DNA from: Desulforhopalus sp.
Lineage (GTDB): Bacteria; Desulfobacterota; Desulfobulbia; Desulfobulbales; Desulfocapsaceae
NCBI GenBank assembly: GCA_030247675.1
Contig: JAOTRX010000002.1
Span: forward strand, 930,001-994,000
DNA: 64,000 bases
Direction: 5' to 3'
Part shown: positions 18,001 through 25,877 of the stretch, in pieces
Numbering within the stretch: position 1 is the stretch's first letter
Layout: every line of letters begins with the position of its first letter
Program-made: the position numbers and the translations under genes
The notes under the pieces: generated by a model
The model's input: the letters and a program-made list of their open reading frames with translations, nothing else
Told to the model about the DNA's origin: nothing
The model's database searches: none

Positions 18001-18206
18001 TGCCGGAGATGAACGGCCGGGACCTGGCGGAGGCTTTGGGGAAAAAGTGGCCGGGGATGCAATGCCTTTTTATGTCGGGTTACACCGCCAACGTCATAAC
18101 CCTTCATGGGGTGCTGGACGACGGGGTCAATTTCATTCAAAAGCCCTTTTCGAAAAATGACCTGGCCGGCAAGGTCCGCCAGGCCCTGGGGCAGTTCCTC
18201 TCCTGA
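15045..18206 (+). CDS. Soluble hybrid histidine kinase with five PAS domains (1053 aa)
   Basis: After an N-terminal coiled coil (LSSAEIRRKIEELQEYTRQLE), five PAS/PAC units follow at about residues 43-160, 175-290, 300-425, 428-545 and 550-665, each ending in a DIT/DVTERK-type PAC. Then come HisKA (phospho-His in AGGVAHDFNNML), HATPase with N, G1 (DNGSGMDE) and G2 (GEGTGLGLATVYG) boxes, and a C-terminal receiver with Asp in LLLTDVIMPEMNG. There is no transmembrane segment, so it senses a cytoplasmic signal. ATG 15045 has AGGAGG nine bases upstream; the longer frame from 14949 lacks this. It may be co-transcribed with the upstream phosphatase. Confidence 0.92.
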   Translation: MNHFDSSNLSFDNLESLSSAEIRRKIEELQEYTRQLEIRNAELQKGEGKYRNLFETMSQGVVYQAADGRIISANPAAERILGLSLDQMLGKTSLDPDWKTVREDGSELPGSEHPSMVALRTGKPVHRKVFAVMNARRKQHTWISVNATPLFQPGDAKPFQVYVTFDDISAQRLAEQNYQTLFREMLNGFALHEIICNAAGKPVDYRFLDVNPAFEKITGLKRADLVGRTVLEVMPETEPHWIETYGRVALSGESVHFENAAAAIERFFEVTAFQPMSGQFACIFTDITKRRKNEEALRASEASLRAITDSAHDAILLMDPDGSITFWNPAAERIFGYRRQEVIGTDLHRLIAPERYHAAHKAGFAGFKHTGKGGAIDVTLELEARHKDGHEIAVELALSALHLQTGWHTVGIIRDVTERKMAEEKLRESEGRFRALHNASFGGIVIHDQGVILDCNQGFCEQTGYTMDELIGMDGLKLIAPLWRDLVRQNIRRGHDQPYDVEGLRKDGTCYPLTIRGKSTPYKGRTVRVTEFRDITERKATEKVLRETVARFKALFDATSDSVILIEPDGTILDLNENAARRRNIAPAAMLGKNLFGFLPAEAAASRREAVSRILAEKRLVHYEEVRNGRHYSIRLHPVMDGQGQVIQIASFSRDVTEHKRSEEEMVKLQAQLHQSQKMEAVGQLAGGVAHDFNNMLGVILGHTELAMEQVKEPSPLLSDLQEIRRAAQRSAEITRQLLAFARKQTVAPKILDLNETVEGMLKMLRRLIGEDINLMWLPGSGLWPVKIDPSQIDQILANLCVNARDAITGGGNIIVETGNSTFDEEYCAGHSGFVSGEYVRLTVSDNGSGMDEIVLVHIFEPFFTTKEVGEGTGLGLATVYGAVKQNGGFINVASEPGQGTAFTIYLPKYHGEIRQLPVVEGAEDALRGDETILLVEDESTILKMVTIMLELLGYTVLPVGTPGEALRLAGEHTGRIDLLLTDVIMPEMNGRDLAEALGKKWPGMQCLFMSGYTANVITLHGVLDDGVNFIQKPFSKNDLAGKVRQALGQFLS

Positions 18207-18245
18207 GCCCTTAGGTCGCGCGAATCCGTTGTTTGCTGGCTTTCG

Positions 18246-18671
18246 TCACCATTTTTTGTAGGCATTTTTCCAGGCTTCGCGGCTTCGGGCCGTGTAGTCG
18301 TTCAAGGCGTGGTAAAAGGCGCCGACGACCAGTTCGGCGCAGTGGTCGTGGCCGGGAGGTAAAGTCTGCAGGTAGGTAATTACATCTTGCGGTGAAATCT
18401 GCCAGCTGTCGGCAATGCTTCGGCCTTCGGCGAGGTAGGACAAGGTATTGGCACAGGCATTGGTGTTTATGCACCCCTGGATTTGAAAGCAGACCATCTG
18501 GATCTGTCCGCCCCGTACCGACAGAAAGAGTTCAATAGTATCACCGCAGTCACTGACTCGTTTACCATAGCCGTCCGGGCTTTTCAGGCTTCCGAAGCGA
18601 TTGGTCCTGGAGGCCATATCAAGGAAACGATCGGAATGAACCTGATCTGCAGGGAAATTGTCATGTTCCAT
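18246..18671 (-). CDS. NifU/IscU-like iron-sulfur scaffold protein (141 aa)
   Basis: The sequence HSDRFLDMASRTNRFGSL, then DGYGKRVSDCGDTIELFLSVRGG, QGCINTNACANTLSYL and HDHCAELVVGAFYHAL contains the three conserved cysteines and the DCGD segment of NifU N-terminal/IscU-like scaffolds found in anaerobes. It should hold a transient Fe-S cluster for transfer. It is a single gene, without iscS nearby. Two starts are possible (18671 and 18698) and neither has a good ribosome site. It faces the five-PAS kinase convergently. Confidence 0.75.
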   Translation of the reverse strand: MEHDNFPADQVHSDRFLDMASRTNRFGSLKSPDGYGKRVSDCGDTIELFLSVRGGQIQMVCFQIQGCINTNACANTLSYLAEGRSIADSWQISPQDVITYLQTLPPGHDHCAELVVGAFYHALNDYTARSREAWKNAYKKW

Positions 18672-19082
18672 AAGTGTGATGCCGGGTTGTGGTTGCATGC
18701 AACGGCAAGAGTCGGGCTGGGTTTTAACTCCTGTCGGGCACTTTGTATTTTTTTGTTGTTTTCTCCCGTGCCGTTAGCCCATCGTAAGAAACGATTCGGC
18801 AAGGCCGAAGATACCGCCGAGCCAAGGCAATTTCCAGTTTTAAATCAACTGGTAATCGTCCCTCGCTATTTGCCGGGTTTTCACCGGACTGCCCTGTCTG
18901 GTCCGATCCTGGCCCGGTTGCACCCTTTCTTTCTGGCGAGAAATGCAAAGCGGCCTTTTTTCCGGTGGGGGTTTTTGCTACCATTGACTTGCTCGTGCTG
19001 TTGTGTCCCTGCGTCTCTTTGTCCAGGTTAGTTTCCTTGGCGAGGCTGCCCGGTTGCCGGTGAATTTGTTGAGAGGTTGAAA
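18672..19082. other. Gene-free stretch between divergent genes
   Basis: About 410 bases. One 86-codon minus-strand frame ends at 18724, but it lacks a ribosome site and recognisable features. I looked for a riboswitch (cobalamin, c-di-GMP) and did not find the conserved cores. Confidence 0.4.
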
Positions 19083-20360
19083 ATGAATCTGCGTAGTATC
19101 CGTTTATTGCTGACATCGCTGTTGCTCCTCGCGGCCTTACCACTTTTGGCCATGACGACGGATCCTCCTCCGGCAACGATCACCCTCTTCCACTATTTTT
19201 CCGGGGCCTTGAGCGGCGGGCTGAGCGAGATGATAGCCACCGTTAACGCCGGTCGGCAGGACCGGCAGGTGCACGCCCAGGGCCTTGATCACGAGGCCTT
19301 CAAGAGTATGATCCATGCCACCATGGCACGGGGTAATCCTCCGGAACTCTTCAGTTATTGGGCAGGGGCCAAGACCCAGGAACTGGTGGATAACGATAAA
19401 CTGGTGCCGCTCGACGATCTGTGGCTGCAGGCGGAGCTTGGGCAACGCTTCACCACCGCCGTGACCGACAAGGCCACCAGCTATAACGGCAAACGCTATC
19501 TCCTGCCAATAACGCAACATTTTGTCGTCTTCTTTTACAATGCCCAGCTTTTCAAGCGATACCGGCTAAGCGCCCCGGCTACCTGGCAGGAATTGCTGCA
19601 ACTTGCCGCTACTCTTCAGGAAAAAGGCGTGACACCCTTCGCCCTCGGGGCGAAAGAGGGCTGGCCGGCACAGTTCTGGTTTGACTACCTCCTGCTACGC
19701 CGATCCGGAGCGGAATATCGGCAGCGGCTCATGGCCGGTGGGGCCTCCTATCTCAATCACGAGGTCGAGGAGGCCTTCGCCACACTGGGCGGTCTTTTGG
19801 CCAAGGGATACTTCAACGCCGACGCCAACGACATCGACTGGCCGGATGCCACCAAAATGGTGTGTACCGGCCAGGCGGCAATGACCCTCATGGGCACCTG
19901 GGCCATTCCCGCCCTGACCGCTGCCGACTGCGGCCTGGCCGAGGAAATCGGTTTTGATTTCTTTGCCTTTCCGGAGATGGATAAAGGGGTGGCCAAGGTC
20001 GCCCTTGGCCCGGTGGATGGTATCGTCGTCACCAAGGTTGCCGGTGAACACCAATTTGCCAAAAGCCTGCTGGGGTACTTCGCCGAGGTGGAGCCGCAGA
20101 CTAAATTCAGCCTCGGGTCCGGCGCCTTCTCCCCGAACAGTCAGGTGCCGGAGGATATCTACTCGCCCCTGAAACGGCGCATCCGGGCGGAAATGGTCTC
20201 GGCACCGGAGTGGGCCTTCAATTACGACCTGGCCACCAAGCCGGCGATTGCCGGAAAAGGGCTGGACAGCCTTAGCGAGCTTATCGCCTTTCCCGATCAA
20301 TACCTCGAAATCCTCCGTCATCTGCAGGCCGAGGTGGAAAAGCTGCGACCCGTTCGCTGA
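19083..20360 (+). CDS. ABC-type solute-binding protein (family 1, 425 aa)
   Basis: The signal peptide (MNLRSIRLLLTSLLLLAALPLLA) is followed by a sugar-type periplasmic binding fold: ITLFHYFSGALSGGLSEMI, FKSMIHATMARGNPPELFSYW, and later GVTPFALGAKEGWPAQFW and GQAAMTLMGTWAIPAL, all features of the UgpB/MalE-type extracellular binding family. No ABC permease or ATPase is adjacent. Instead a membrane hybrid kinase follows 14 bases downstream, suggesting the protein delivers a ligand signal to the kinase rather than to a transporter (inference). The ATG at 19083 is preferred to a TTG two codons earlier. Confidence 0.85.
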   Translation: MNLRSIRLLLTSLLLLAALPLLAMTTDPPPATITLFHYFSGALSGGLSEMIATVNAGRQDRQVHAQGLDHEAFKSMIHATMARGNPPELFSYWAGAKTQELVDNDKLVPLDDLWLQAELGQRFTTAVTDKATSYNGKRYLLPITQHFVVFFYNAQLFKRYRLSAPATWQELLQLAATLQEKGVTPFALGAKEGWPAQFWFDYLLLRRSGAEYRQRLMAGGASYLNHEVEEAFATLGGLLAKGYFNADANDIDWPDATKMVCTGQAAMTLMGTWAIPALTAADCGLAEEIGFDFFAFPEMDKGVAKVALGPVDGIVVTKVAGEHQFAKSLLGYFAEVEPQTKFSLGSGAFSPNSQVPEDIYSPLKRRIRAEMVSAPEWAFNYDLATKPAIAGKGLDSLSELIAFPDQYLEILRHLQAEVEKLRPVR

Positions 20361-20374
20361 GACAAGGGGTCGAC

Positions 20375-23014
20375 ATGTCTTTTCGCAACAAACTCGGTTT
20401 TGCCTTTGGCAGTGTTGTCGCAATCATGGTTGCCATTCTCCTGGTGGTCTGGTGGAGCATGGACACCGCCATGATGCGGCAGAAGGCCATCACCACCTTC
20501 AGTCTCGATGTCTATAAATCACTCTATGCCATAGGCCACGAGCAGTTTCAGTTCATCATCACCCAGAAGATGCAGCATGCAATTACCACCTCGGAGCTCC
20601 TGGAGGACTTGACCGGGCGCTTTGTCCAGGAAACGGAACGATTTGTCAGGGAAGGGGTCACCAGAGAGAAGGCCCCCACCGATGGTCTGGTCGACTACCG
20701 AGAAGAATTTCGCCGCTTTTCGGTGAAAACGGTAGAGCTGGAAACGGCCAAAAGCCGGGTGAGTGTTGAGGCCGCGCATCTGTTTGCGGCAAGCAGTCAA
20801 CTCGCCGAACAAGGGGAGGTCGGTGGAACCAGCCTCCTCACCCAGACCGGCCAGGTGCTGCTGGTGGAAAGGGATTATCTGCTGACTCTTGGAGCAGGGA
20901 AGGCGGCACAGGTGGTTGAGGGAGTAACTGCCTTGGAGCGGCTGGCGAAAGAGATCATGCAGGATACTGAGGACCGGGCGCTGCGCCTTAAACTGTTCCG
21001 CATCGTCAAGGCCGCTGCTACCTACCGCACGGTGTTCACCAACTATCTGCGGGAACAGGAGGACCTCGCCGGGGAATATCAGCAGCTCTACCGCAGCGGC
21101 CGGGACTTGACGGAAGAGCTGCAGAGTTTTCTTGCTCGGGAACGCCAGTACGGCGAACGGGAAATCGCCCGTCTCAAGACTATTGCCGTCGCCGCCTCGC
21201 TGCTCGCCCTGCTCGTCGCGGTGCTGGCCGCCCTTATCCTCGCCGACCGTATCACCAAACCGATTGAACAGCTGAAGATATCCGCCCAGGAGATCCTCGG
21301 CGGCAACCTCGCGACCACGGTTGATATCGTTTCGCGGGACGAGGTCGGCAGTCTGGGGCGGATCTTCAACCAGATGATCGAAAAGCTGCGCACCAGTTTC
21401 GATGAGATCCTCCGCTACCGTGATCGTCTTGAGGAGCAGGTGGCGGAGCGGACGCAGGCCCTGCAGCGAGAGGTCGAAGAGCGGCGCGATATCGAGCACA
21501 AGCTGCGGATAGGCGAGGAGCAGCTGCGGATGATCATCGACCAGTCGCCCTTGGGCGTCATTGTCTGGGACAACAGCTTTCGCGTTGTCCGCTGGAACAA
21601 GATGGCGGAGCGTATTTTTGGGTATCGCGCCGGAGAGGCGATCGGGCTGCCGGCAACGGCGGTAATGCCGGCTGAAATGCACGTGCACCTTGACAAGATC
21701 TGGACGAAACTGATCGGCTCGCCGGCGGGGGTGCGCAGCAGCAATATCAATCTTCGAAAGAATGGCGAGACTATTCAGTGCGATTGGTTTAACACCCCGA
21801 TTTATGACCGTTCCGGCGCAGTGATGGGTGCCCTGTCTTTAGTGCAGGACGCGACCGAACGGATCCGTGCCGAGGAAGAGGGGCTGAAACTCAAAAAACT
21901 CGAATCAACCGGCATCCTCGCTGGAGGTATTGCCCACGATTTCAATAATATACTCACCGCTATCCTGGGCAATCTCAACCTGTCGCTGCAGGATGAGGCA
22001 TTGGGCAAAGAGACCCATCGTTTGCTGGTTGCGGCGGAGAAGGCGTCATTGCGCGCCAAGGATCTGACCCAGCAGCTGCTCACCTTCGCCAAGGGTGGCG
22101 AGCCGATCCGCGAGTCGACATCACTTCGCGAGATCATTGAGGATTCGGCGGGCTTTGTCCTTCATGGCAGCAACGTCTCTTGCCACAACGACATCCCAGG
22201 TGACCTGTGGCCGGCAATGGTTGATCGTGGCCAGATCAGCCAGGTCATCCAGAATATCGTTATCAACGCCCGCCACGCCATGCCGAATGGCGGCGTGGTG
22301 CGCATCAGCTGCGAAAACATTGAGGCTGGGAGAGTGCAGAATGCCGTGGTTGATCCGGATAAACGCTATGTGAAAATCACCATTGGCGATACCGGTATCG
22401 GTATTCCGCAACACCTCCTCGATAAGATCTTCGATCCCTATTTTACCACCAAGCAGGAGGGCAGCGGCCTCGGTCTGGCGATTACCCTGGCCATCGTCAA
22501 CAAGCATAACGGCCATATCTTCGTTCATTCGACACCCGGCCAGGGCACGGAATTTGCCATCTATCTTCCCGCGGCCGATGGGGCTGCCGAGGATAAACCA
22601 GCGACCAAGCCGCCATCGATAGCCGGCCCGCGGCGGGTGTTGGTCATGGACGATGAGCAAATGGTCCGTGAGGTCATTGGGGTAATGCTGCGTTCTCTTG
22701 GCCACGAGGTGCTCTTTGCTGCTGAGGGAGGTGAAGCGGTGGCGCTGGTTGCCGCCCGCCAGGGGAGTGATGCACCGGTCGGCCTGGTGATTGTCGACCT
22801 GACTATCCCCGGCGGCATGGGCGGCATGGAGGCGATGCGCCAACTGCACGACCTTGACCCAGCGCTGCCGGTTATCGTTGCCAGCGGCTATTCCAATGAC
22901 CCGGTCATGGCCTCATACCGCGACTATGGCTTCAGTGCCGCAGTGGCCAAACCCTTTGTGCTGTCGGAATTGCGACAGGCCATCGAAAACGCCTTAAATA
23001 GATCCCTTGCCTGA
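20375..23014 (+). CDS. Membrane hybrid histidine kinase (HAMP-PAS-HisKA-HATPase-REC, 879 aa)
   Basis: An N-terminal membrane segment (about 10-30), a ~240-residue helical periplasmic domain, and a second membrane segment (about 270-290) are followed by HAMP (ITKPIEQLKISAQEILGGN), a coiled coil, PAS (about 385-500), HisKA with phospho-His in AGGIAHDFNNIL, HATPase with DTGIGIP and GSGLGLAI, and a receiver with Asp in LVIVDLTIPGGMGG. It is the likely partner of the binding protein directly upstream, resembling LuxPQ- or TorTS-like arrangements (comparison only). Its end overlaps the convergent TIM-barrel gene by 21 bases. Confidence 0.92.
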   Translation: MSFRNKLGFAFGSVVAIMVAILLVVWWSMDTAMMRQKAITTFSLDVYKSLYAIGHEQFQFIITQKMQHAITTSELLEDLTGRFVQETERFVREGVTREKAPTDGLVDYREEFRRFSVKTVELETAKSRVSVEAAHLFAASSQLAEQGEVGGTSLLTQTGQVLLVERDYLLTLGAGKAAQVVEGVTALERLAKEIMQDTEDRALRLKLFRIVKAAATYRTVFTNYLREQEDLAGEYQQLYRSGRDLTEELQSFLARERQYGEREIARLKTIAVAASLLALLVAVLAALILADRITKPIEQLKISAQEILGGNLATTVDIVSRDEVGSLGRIFNQMIEKLRTSFDEILRYRDRLEEQVAERTQALQREVEERRDIEHKLRIGEEQLRMIIDQSPLGVIVWDNSFRVVRWNKMAERIFGYRAGEAIGLPATAVMPAEMHVHLDKIWTKLIGSPAGVRSSNINLRKNGETIQCDWFNTPIYDRSGAVMGALSLVQDATERIRAEEEGLKLKKLESTGILAGGIAHDFNNILTAILGNLNLSLQDEALGKETHRLLVAAEKASLRAKDLTQQLLTFAKGGEPIRESTSLREIIEDSAGFVLHGSNVSCHNDIPGDLWPAMVDRGQISQVIQNIVINARHAMPNGGVVRISCENIEAGRVQNAVVDPDKRYVKITIGDTGIGIPQHLLDKIFDPYFTTKQEGSGLGLAITLAIVNKHNGHIFVHSTPGQGTEFAIYLPAADGAAEDKPATKPPSIAGPRRVLVMDDEQMVREVIGVMLRSLGHEVLFAAEGGEAVALVAARQGSDAPVGLVIVDLTIPGGMGGMEAMRQLHDLDPALPVIVASGYSNDPVMASYRDYGFSAAVAKPFVLSELRQAIENALNRSLA

Positions 23015-23950
23015 TCGCAATTGGCTGTGATCCTCTAATGATTCGATTATGGACAGAAGATTTCTTGCCGCTACCCCGGTTTGTTCAAAATACCGGCTGC
23101 GTAGCTCACAAATCAGCAATCCATTGTAATTTCTAATAAATTCTCTAAAAAGCGGGCTGAAGGGGATGTTGCCCCAACCGACCGGCATATGGGAATCGCC
23201 TTTGCCAAAAGGGAGCTGGTGGGTCTGGATTTTTTCAGTGGCATAAACCGAATGGCCGAAATTATCGTGGACATGGCAATGGGCGATGTGTGGTGCAATG
23301 CTTCGTACCTCGCTTATCATGTCGAGATTATAGAATTTTGTCGACAGATGCAGGTGGCCGAAGTCGAGGGTAATCCGCACATTGCTGCGGTTAATCTGCT
23401 TGACCTGAAAGGCCAGCATATGGGGAATCTCCGCATAACAGTAGGGCGAATGGTGCAGGTAGGGGCGGGCGTTCTCCATGGCAATGATGGTTCCGGGAAA
23501 GCCATCGGCTGCTTCCCCCAGCAATTCCGCCTCATGGCGCAGGAGAGGCTCTTGCTGGAGAGGTGTGAGGGGTAAAGGGCCTTTGCTGGCAAATTGTTCC
23601 TCCGGCAGAAAGCGGCCGGGGTGGTACACCATGCACCGGGCTCCGATTGCCGCAGTGAATTCCAGGGAAGCCTGGAGTACGTCCCTGTGCATATCGGGGT
23701 GGGCGGCGTTCATGAGATTTAACGGGTTGGGCGCATGGGTGCTGTAGGCAAAGGGGAAGTCGGCAAGAATCTTTTGGATCTCGGAGGTTCGCCGGTGATC
23801 CAGGCGGCCGTTGCGTACCGCGTCGACACCGTGTATCGATATCTCCGCTGCGGTCAAGCCAAATTCCTGGAAGGCAAGGAGGTCGCGCTGCAAGGCCTTT
23901 AAACTGCCGTCAACGCGCACTTCATTGATATTACTGCCTATCTCTAACAT
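22994..23950 (-). CDS. TIM-barrel sugar-phosphate isomerase/AP-endonuclease-2-like protein at the end of the phn operon (318 aa)
   Basis: A xylose-isomerase-like barrel with probable metal ligands: AEISIHG, STHAPNPLN, CMVYHPG, IAMENARP, ITLDFGHLHL, HCHVHDN and LICELRS. The His/Glu/Asp set at strand ends is typical of divalent-metal AP endonuclease/sugar isomerase family members. The gene overlaps phnM by 7 bases and is therefore co-translated with the C-P lyase operon. No phnP or phnN is present in the window, so this protein may act on a phosphoribosyl intermediate downstream of C-P cleavage. That role is inference. I know of no standard phn gene of this fold. Confidence 0.75.
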   Translation of the reverse strand: MLEIGSNINEVRVDGSLKALQRDLLAFQEFGLTAAEISIHGVDAVRNGRLDHRRTSEIQKILADFPFAYSTHAPNPLNLMNAAHPDMHRDVLQASLEFTAAIGARCMVYHPGRFLPEEQFASKGPLPLTPLQQEPLLRHEAELLGEAADGFPGTIIAMENARPYLHHSPYCYAEIPHMLAFQVKQINRSNVRITLDFGHLHLSTKFYNLDMISEVRSIAPHIAHCHVHDNFGHSVYATEKIQTHQLPFGKGDSHMPVGWGNIPFSPLFREFIRNYNGLLICELRSRYFEQTGVAARNLLSIIESLEDHSQLRSGKGSI

Positions 23951-25095
23951 GTGGCAAAGACCTCCCGGCCGGCGACAAAGGTTTTGAGTACTCTCGGGAA
24001 ATCGTCGGAATGATCGACCAGTACCATGTCCGCCGCCTTGCCGACGGCAAGCGACCCTGTCTCATCGGCGATACCGACTGCCCGGGCCGGATTGAGGCTG
24101 ACCATCTTGATCGCCTCGTGCAACGGCAGGATTTCCAGCTTGGTTAAGGTTGCTACGGCGTGGAGCATGGTCATCGGCGAGTAGTCAGAACAGAGAATAT
24201 CACCGAATCCCGAGCTGATCGCCTCGCGGGCACTGAGATTCTTGGCCTGTGACTGGCCGCGGAGGACATTGGGGGAACCGAGGCAAACACTGACCCCCAG
24301 TTCCCGGGCAGTACGAACCGTCTCGATATTTACCGGAAATTCAGTCATGCCGATGTTCATCTCCTTCAGCCAGGTTATTTTCTCCCGGGAGTCGTCGTCG
24401 TGGGAGGCGATGGCGATGCCGTGCTGCCGGCAGATGTCGATCAGGTCGGCGATTACCGCCGAGGCATGGTTCTTTTTCGCTTCGAGTTTGCGTTCTATGA
24501 TCTGGTCCATCTCCGAATCGGTCTTGGCGTACACCGGGCCATAGTAGTTCTTAAACGACAGGATGTCGCGGAACTGGCCCTGGCCGGGCGAGTGGTCCAT
24601 AAAGGAGAAAAGATTGATCTGTTCGTCGCCAATCAACTCCTGAAGATAGGGTACCGCCCCGAGATCGGTGATCTCGAAACGGGCATGAATCTTGGTGTTT
24701 ACCTTGAGTTTCTGCCGGAGCTTGTTGATCTCTCTAATGATCCTTGCCGCGGTATTGTTGTTGCGAAGGCCCACCTCAAGTTCGGCAAAGGAAAGCGAGT
24801 GGTACATGGTGGTTATGCCGCAGGCGGCAATTTTCTTGTCCAGCTCAAAGACGGCGATATCCACCGGGAAAAAGGTGTTGGGGCGGGGTTCAATGCCCTT
24901 TTCAATGGCATCGGAATGCATATCGACAAACCCGGGAAAAAGGAAGTTGCCGGCCCCGTCAATCTCCCGTCCGCCTTTGAGTTTTCCCTCGCCAATCCTG
25001 GCAATTCGGCCATCTTCAACCTGCAACGAGGCATTTTCCCTGATCCCATCCGGGGTAACCACCTGGGCATTGACGATTACAAAACTGTCCTGCAT
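23944..25095 (-). CDS. phnM: Alpha-D-ribose 1-methylphosphonate 5-triphosphate diphosphatase
   Basis: An amidohydrolase-fold protein of 383 aa with the usual beta-sandwich start (IVNAQVVTPDGI), FPGFVDMHSDAIEKGIEPRPN metal motif, IASHDDDSREKI, and GDILCSDYSP, followed by LNPARAVGIADETGSLAVGKAADMVLV. These are PhnM signatures. It removes pyrophosphate from ribose 1-methylphosphonate 5-triphosphate before C-P bond cleavage. ATG 25095 has GAGGAG upstream and is preferred to 25119. An 86-base gap separates it from phnL, the largest gap within the phnG-M block. Confidence 0.93.
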   Translation of the reverse strand: MQDSFVIVNAQVVTPDGIRENASLQVEDGRIARIGEGKLKGGREIDGAGNFLFPGFVDMHSDAIEKGIEPRPNTFFPVDIAVFELDKKIAACGITTMYHSLSFAELEVGLRNNNTAARIIREINKLRQKLKVNTKIHARFEITDLGAVPYLQELIGDEQINLFSFMDHSPGQGQFRDILSFKNYYGPVYAKTDSEMDQIIERKLEAKKNHASAVIADLIDICRQHGIAIASHDDDSREKITWLKEMNIGMTEFPVNIETVRTARELGVSVCLGSPNVLRGQSQAKNLSAREAISSGFGDILCSDYSPMTMLHAVATLTKLEILPLHEAIKMVSLNPARAVGIADETGSLAVGKAADMVLVDHSDDFPRVLKTFVAGREVFATC

Positions 25096-25181
25096 GTCAT
25101 CTCCTCGATCAATAGTCAAAAATATATAAGTATTCAGTATTATATGTATTTTAAAATAGTGACCTTCATAGACTTTTCTGG

Positions 25182-25859
25182 TCAGCTGATGTGAACAACC
25201 GAATCGGTCACCGATTGCAGAAGCCCTGCATCATGGAAGATCCCGATCATCGTTGTGCCCTCCTCCCGCAATTCTCTGAGAATATCCAGGACGATTCCCA
25301 CCGAGTCCCGGTCCAGGGAGGCGGTCGGCTCATCCAGCAGGAGCAGACGTGGCTGCCAGCTCACCGCCCGGGCGATATTGACCCGCTGTTGTTCGCCACC
25401 ACTGAAGGTTGCCGGATAGGCATCAAAGAGGTGGGCAGGAATACGCAAGCGTTCAAGGAGAGTGGTTGCCCGCTCACGGGCAGCCTCGCGGCTGACGCCG
25501 TTGCGGCTGAGAATCGGTTCCATGACCACATCGAGGGCGGAAACCCGGGGGATGACTTTTAGAAACTGGCTGACATAGCCCATTTCCCGGTAGCGAATAT
25601 CGATTACCGCCTGGTCCGGCAAGGTGGCGAGATCAACCATGCCGTGGGCCGCGGATTGGTAGCGGATTGCACCGCTGCTGGCGAGGTAGGTGCGGTACAT
25701 GCACTTCAGCACCGTACTCTTGCCTGCCCCACTCGGTCCGGCAAGGCCAAGAAAGCCTCCCGGCGGGACGTGGAAGGAGACATCGCGGCAGGCCGTGATC
25801 TTTTTGTCGCCAAGTATGTGCAGGGTGAAGGTTTTTCCCAGGTTTTCTACGGTAATCAC
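25182..25859 (-). CDS. phnL: C-P lyase complex ATPase-like subunit PhnL
   Basis: A 225-aa ABC-type nucleotide-binding protein: Walker A GPSGAGKST, Q-loop in YVSQFLKVIPR, signature FSGGEQQRVNIARA, Walker B LLLLDEPTASLD and switch His in GIFHD. The starting sequence and RVSALDVVMEPIL fit PhnL. It is needed for phosphonate breakdown together with the PhnGHIJ core; it is not a transport ATPase. The start codon is GTG with AAGGAG upstream. Confidence 0.92.
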   Translation of the reverse strand: MITVENLGKTFTLHILGDKKITACRDVSFHVPPGGFLGLAGPSGAGKSTVLKCMYRTYLASSGAIRYQSAAHGMVDLATLPDQAVIDIRYREMGYVSQFLKVIPRVSALDVVMEPILSRNGVSREAARERATTLLERLRIPAHLFDAYPATFSGGEQQRVNIARAVSWQPRLLLLDEPTASLDRDSVGIVLDILRELREEGTTMIGIFHDAGLLQSVTDSVVHIS

Positions 25860-25877
25860 TGAAGCTCCTTTTCTCTT

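Noticed and set aside
18672..19082. Cobalamin or c-di-GMP riboswitch and an 86-codon minus-strand gene
   Set aside because: The conserved riboswitch cores are absent and the frame has no ribosome site.
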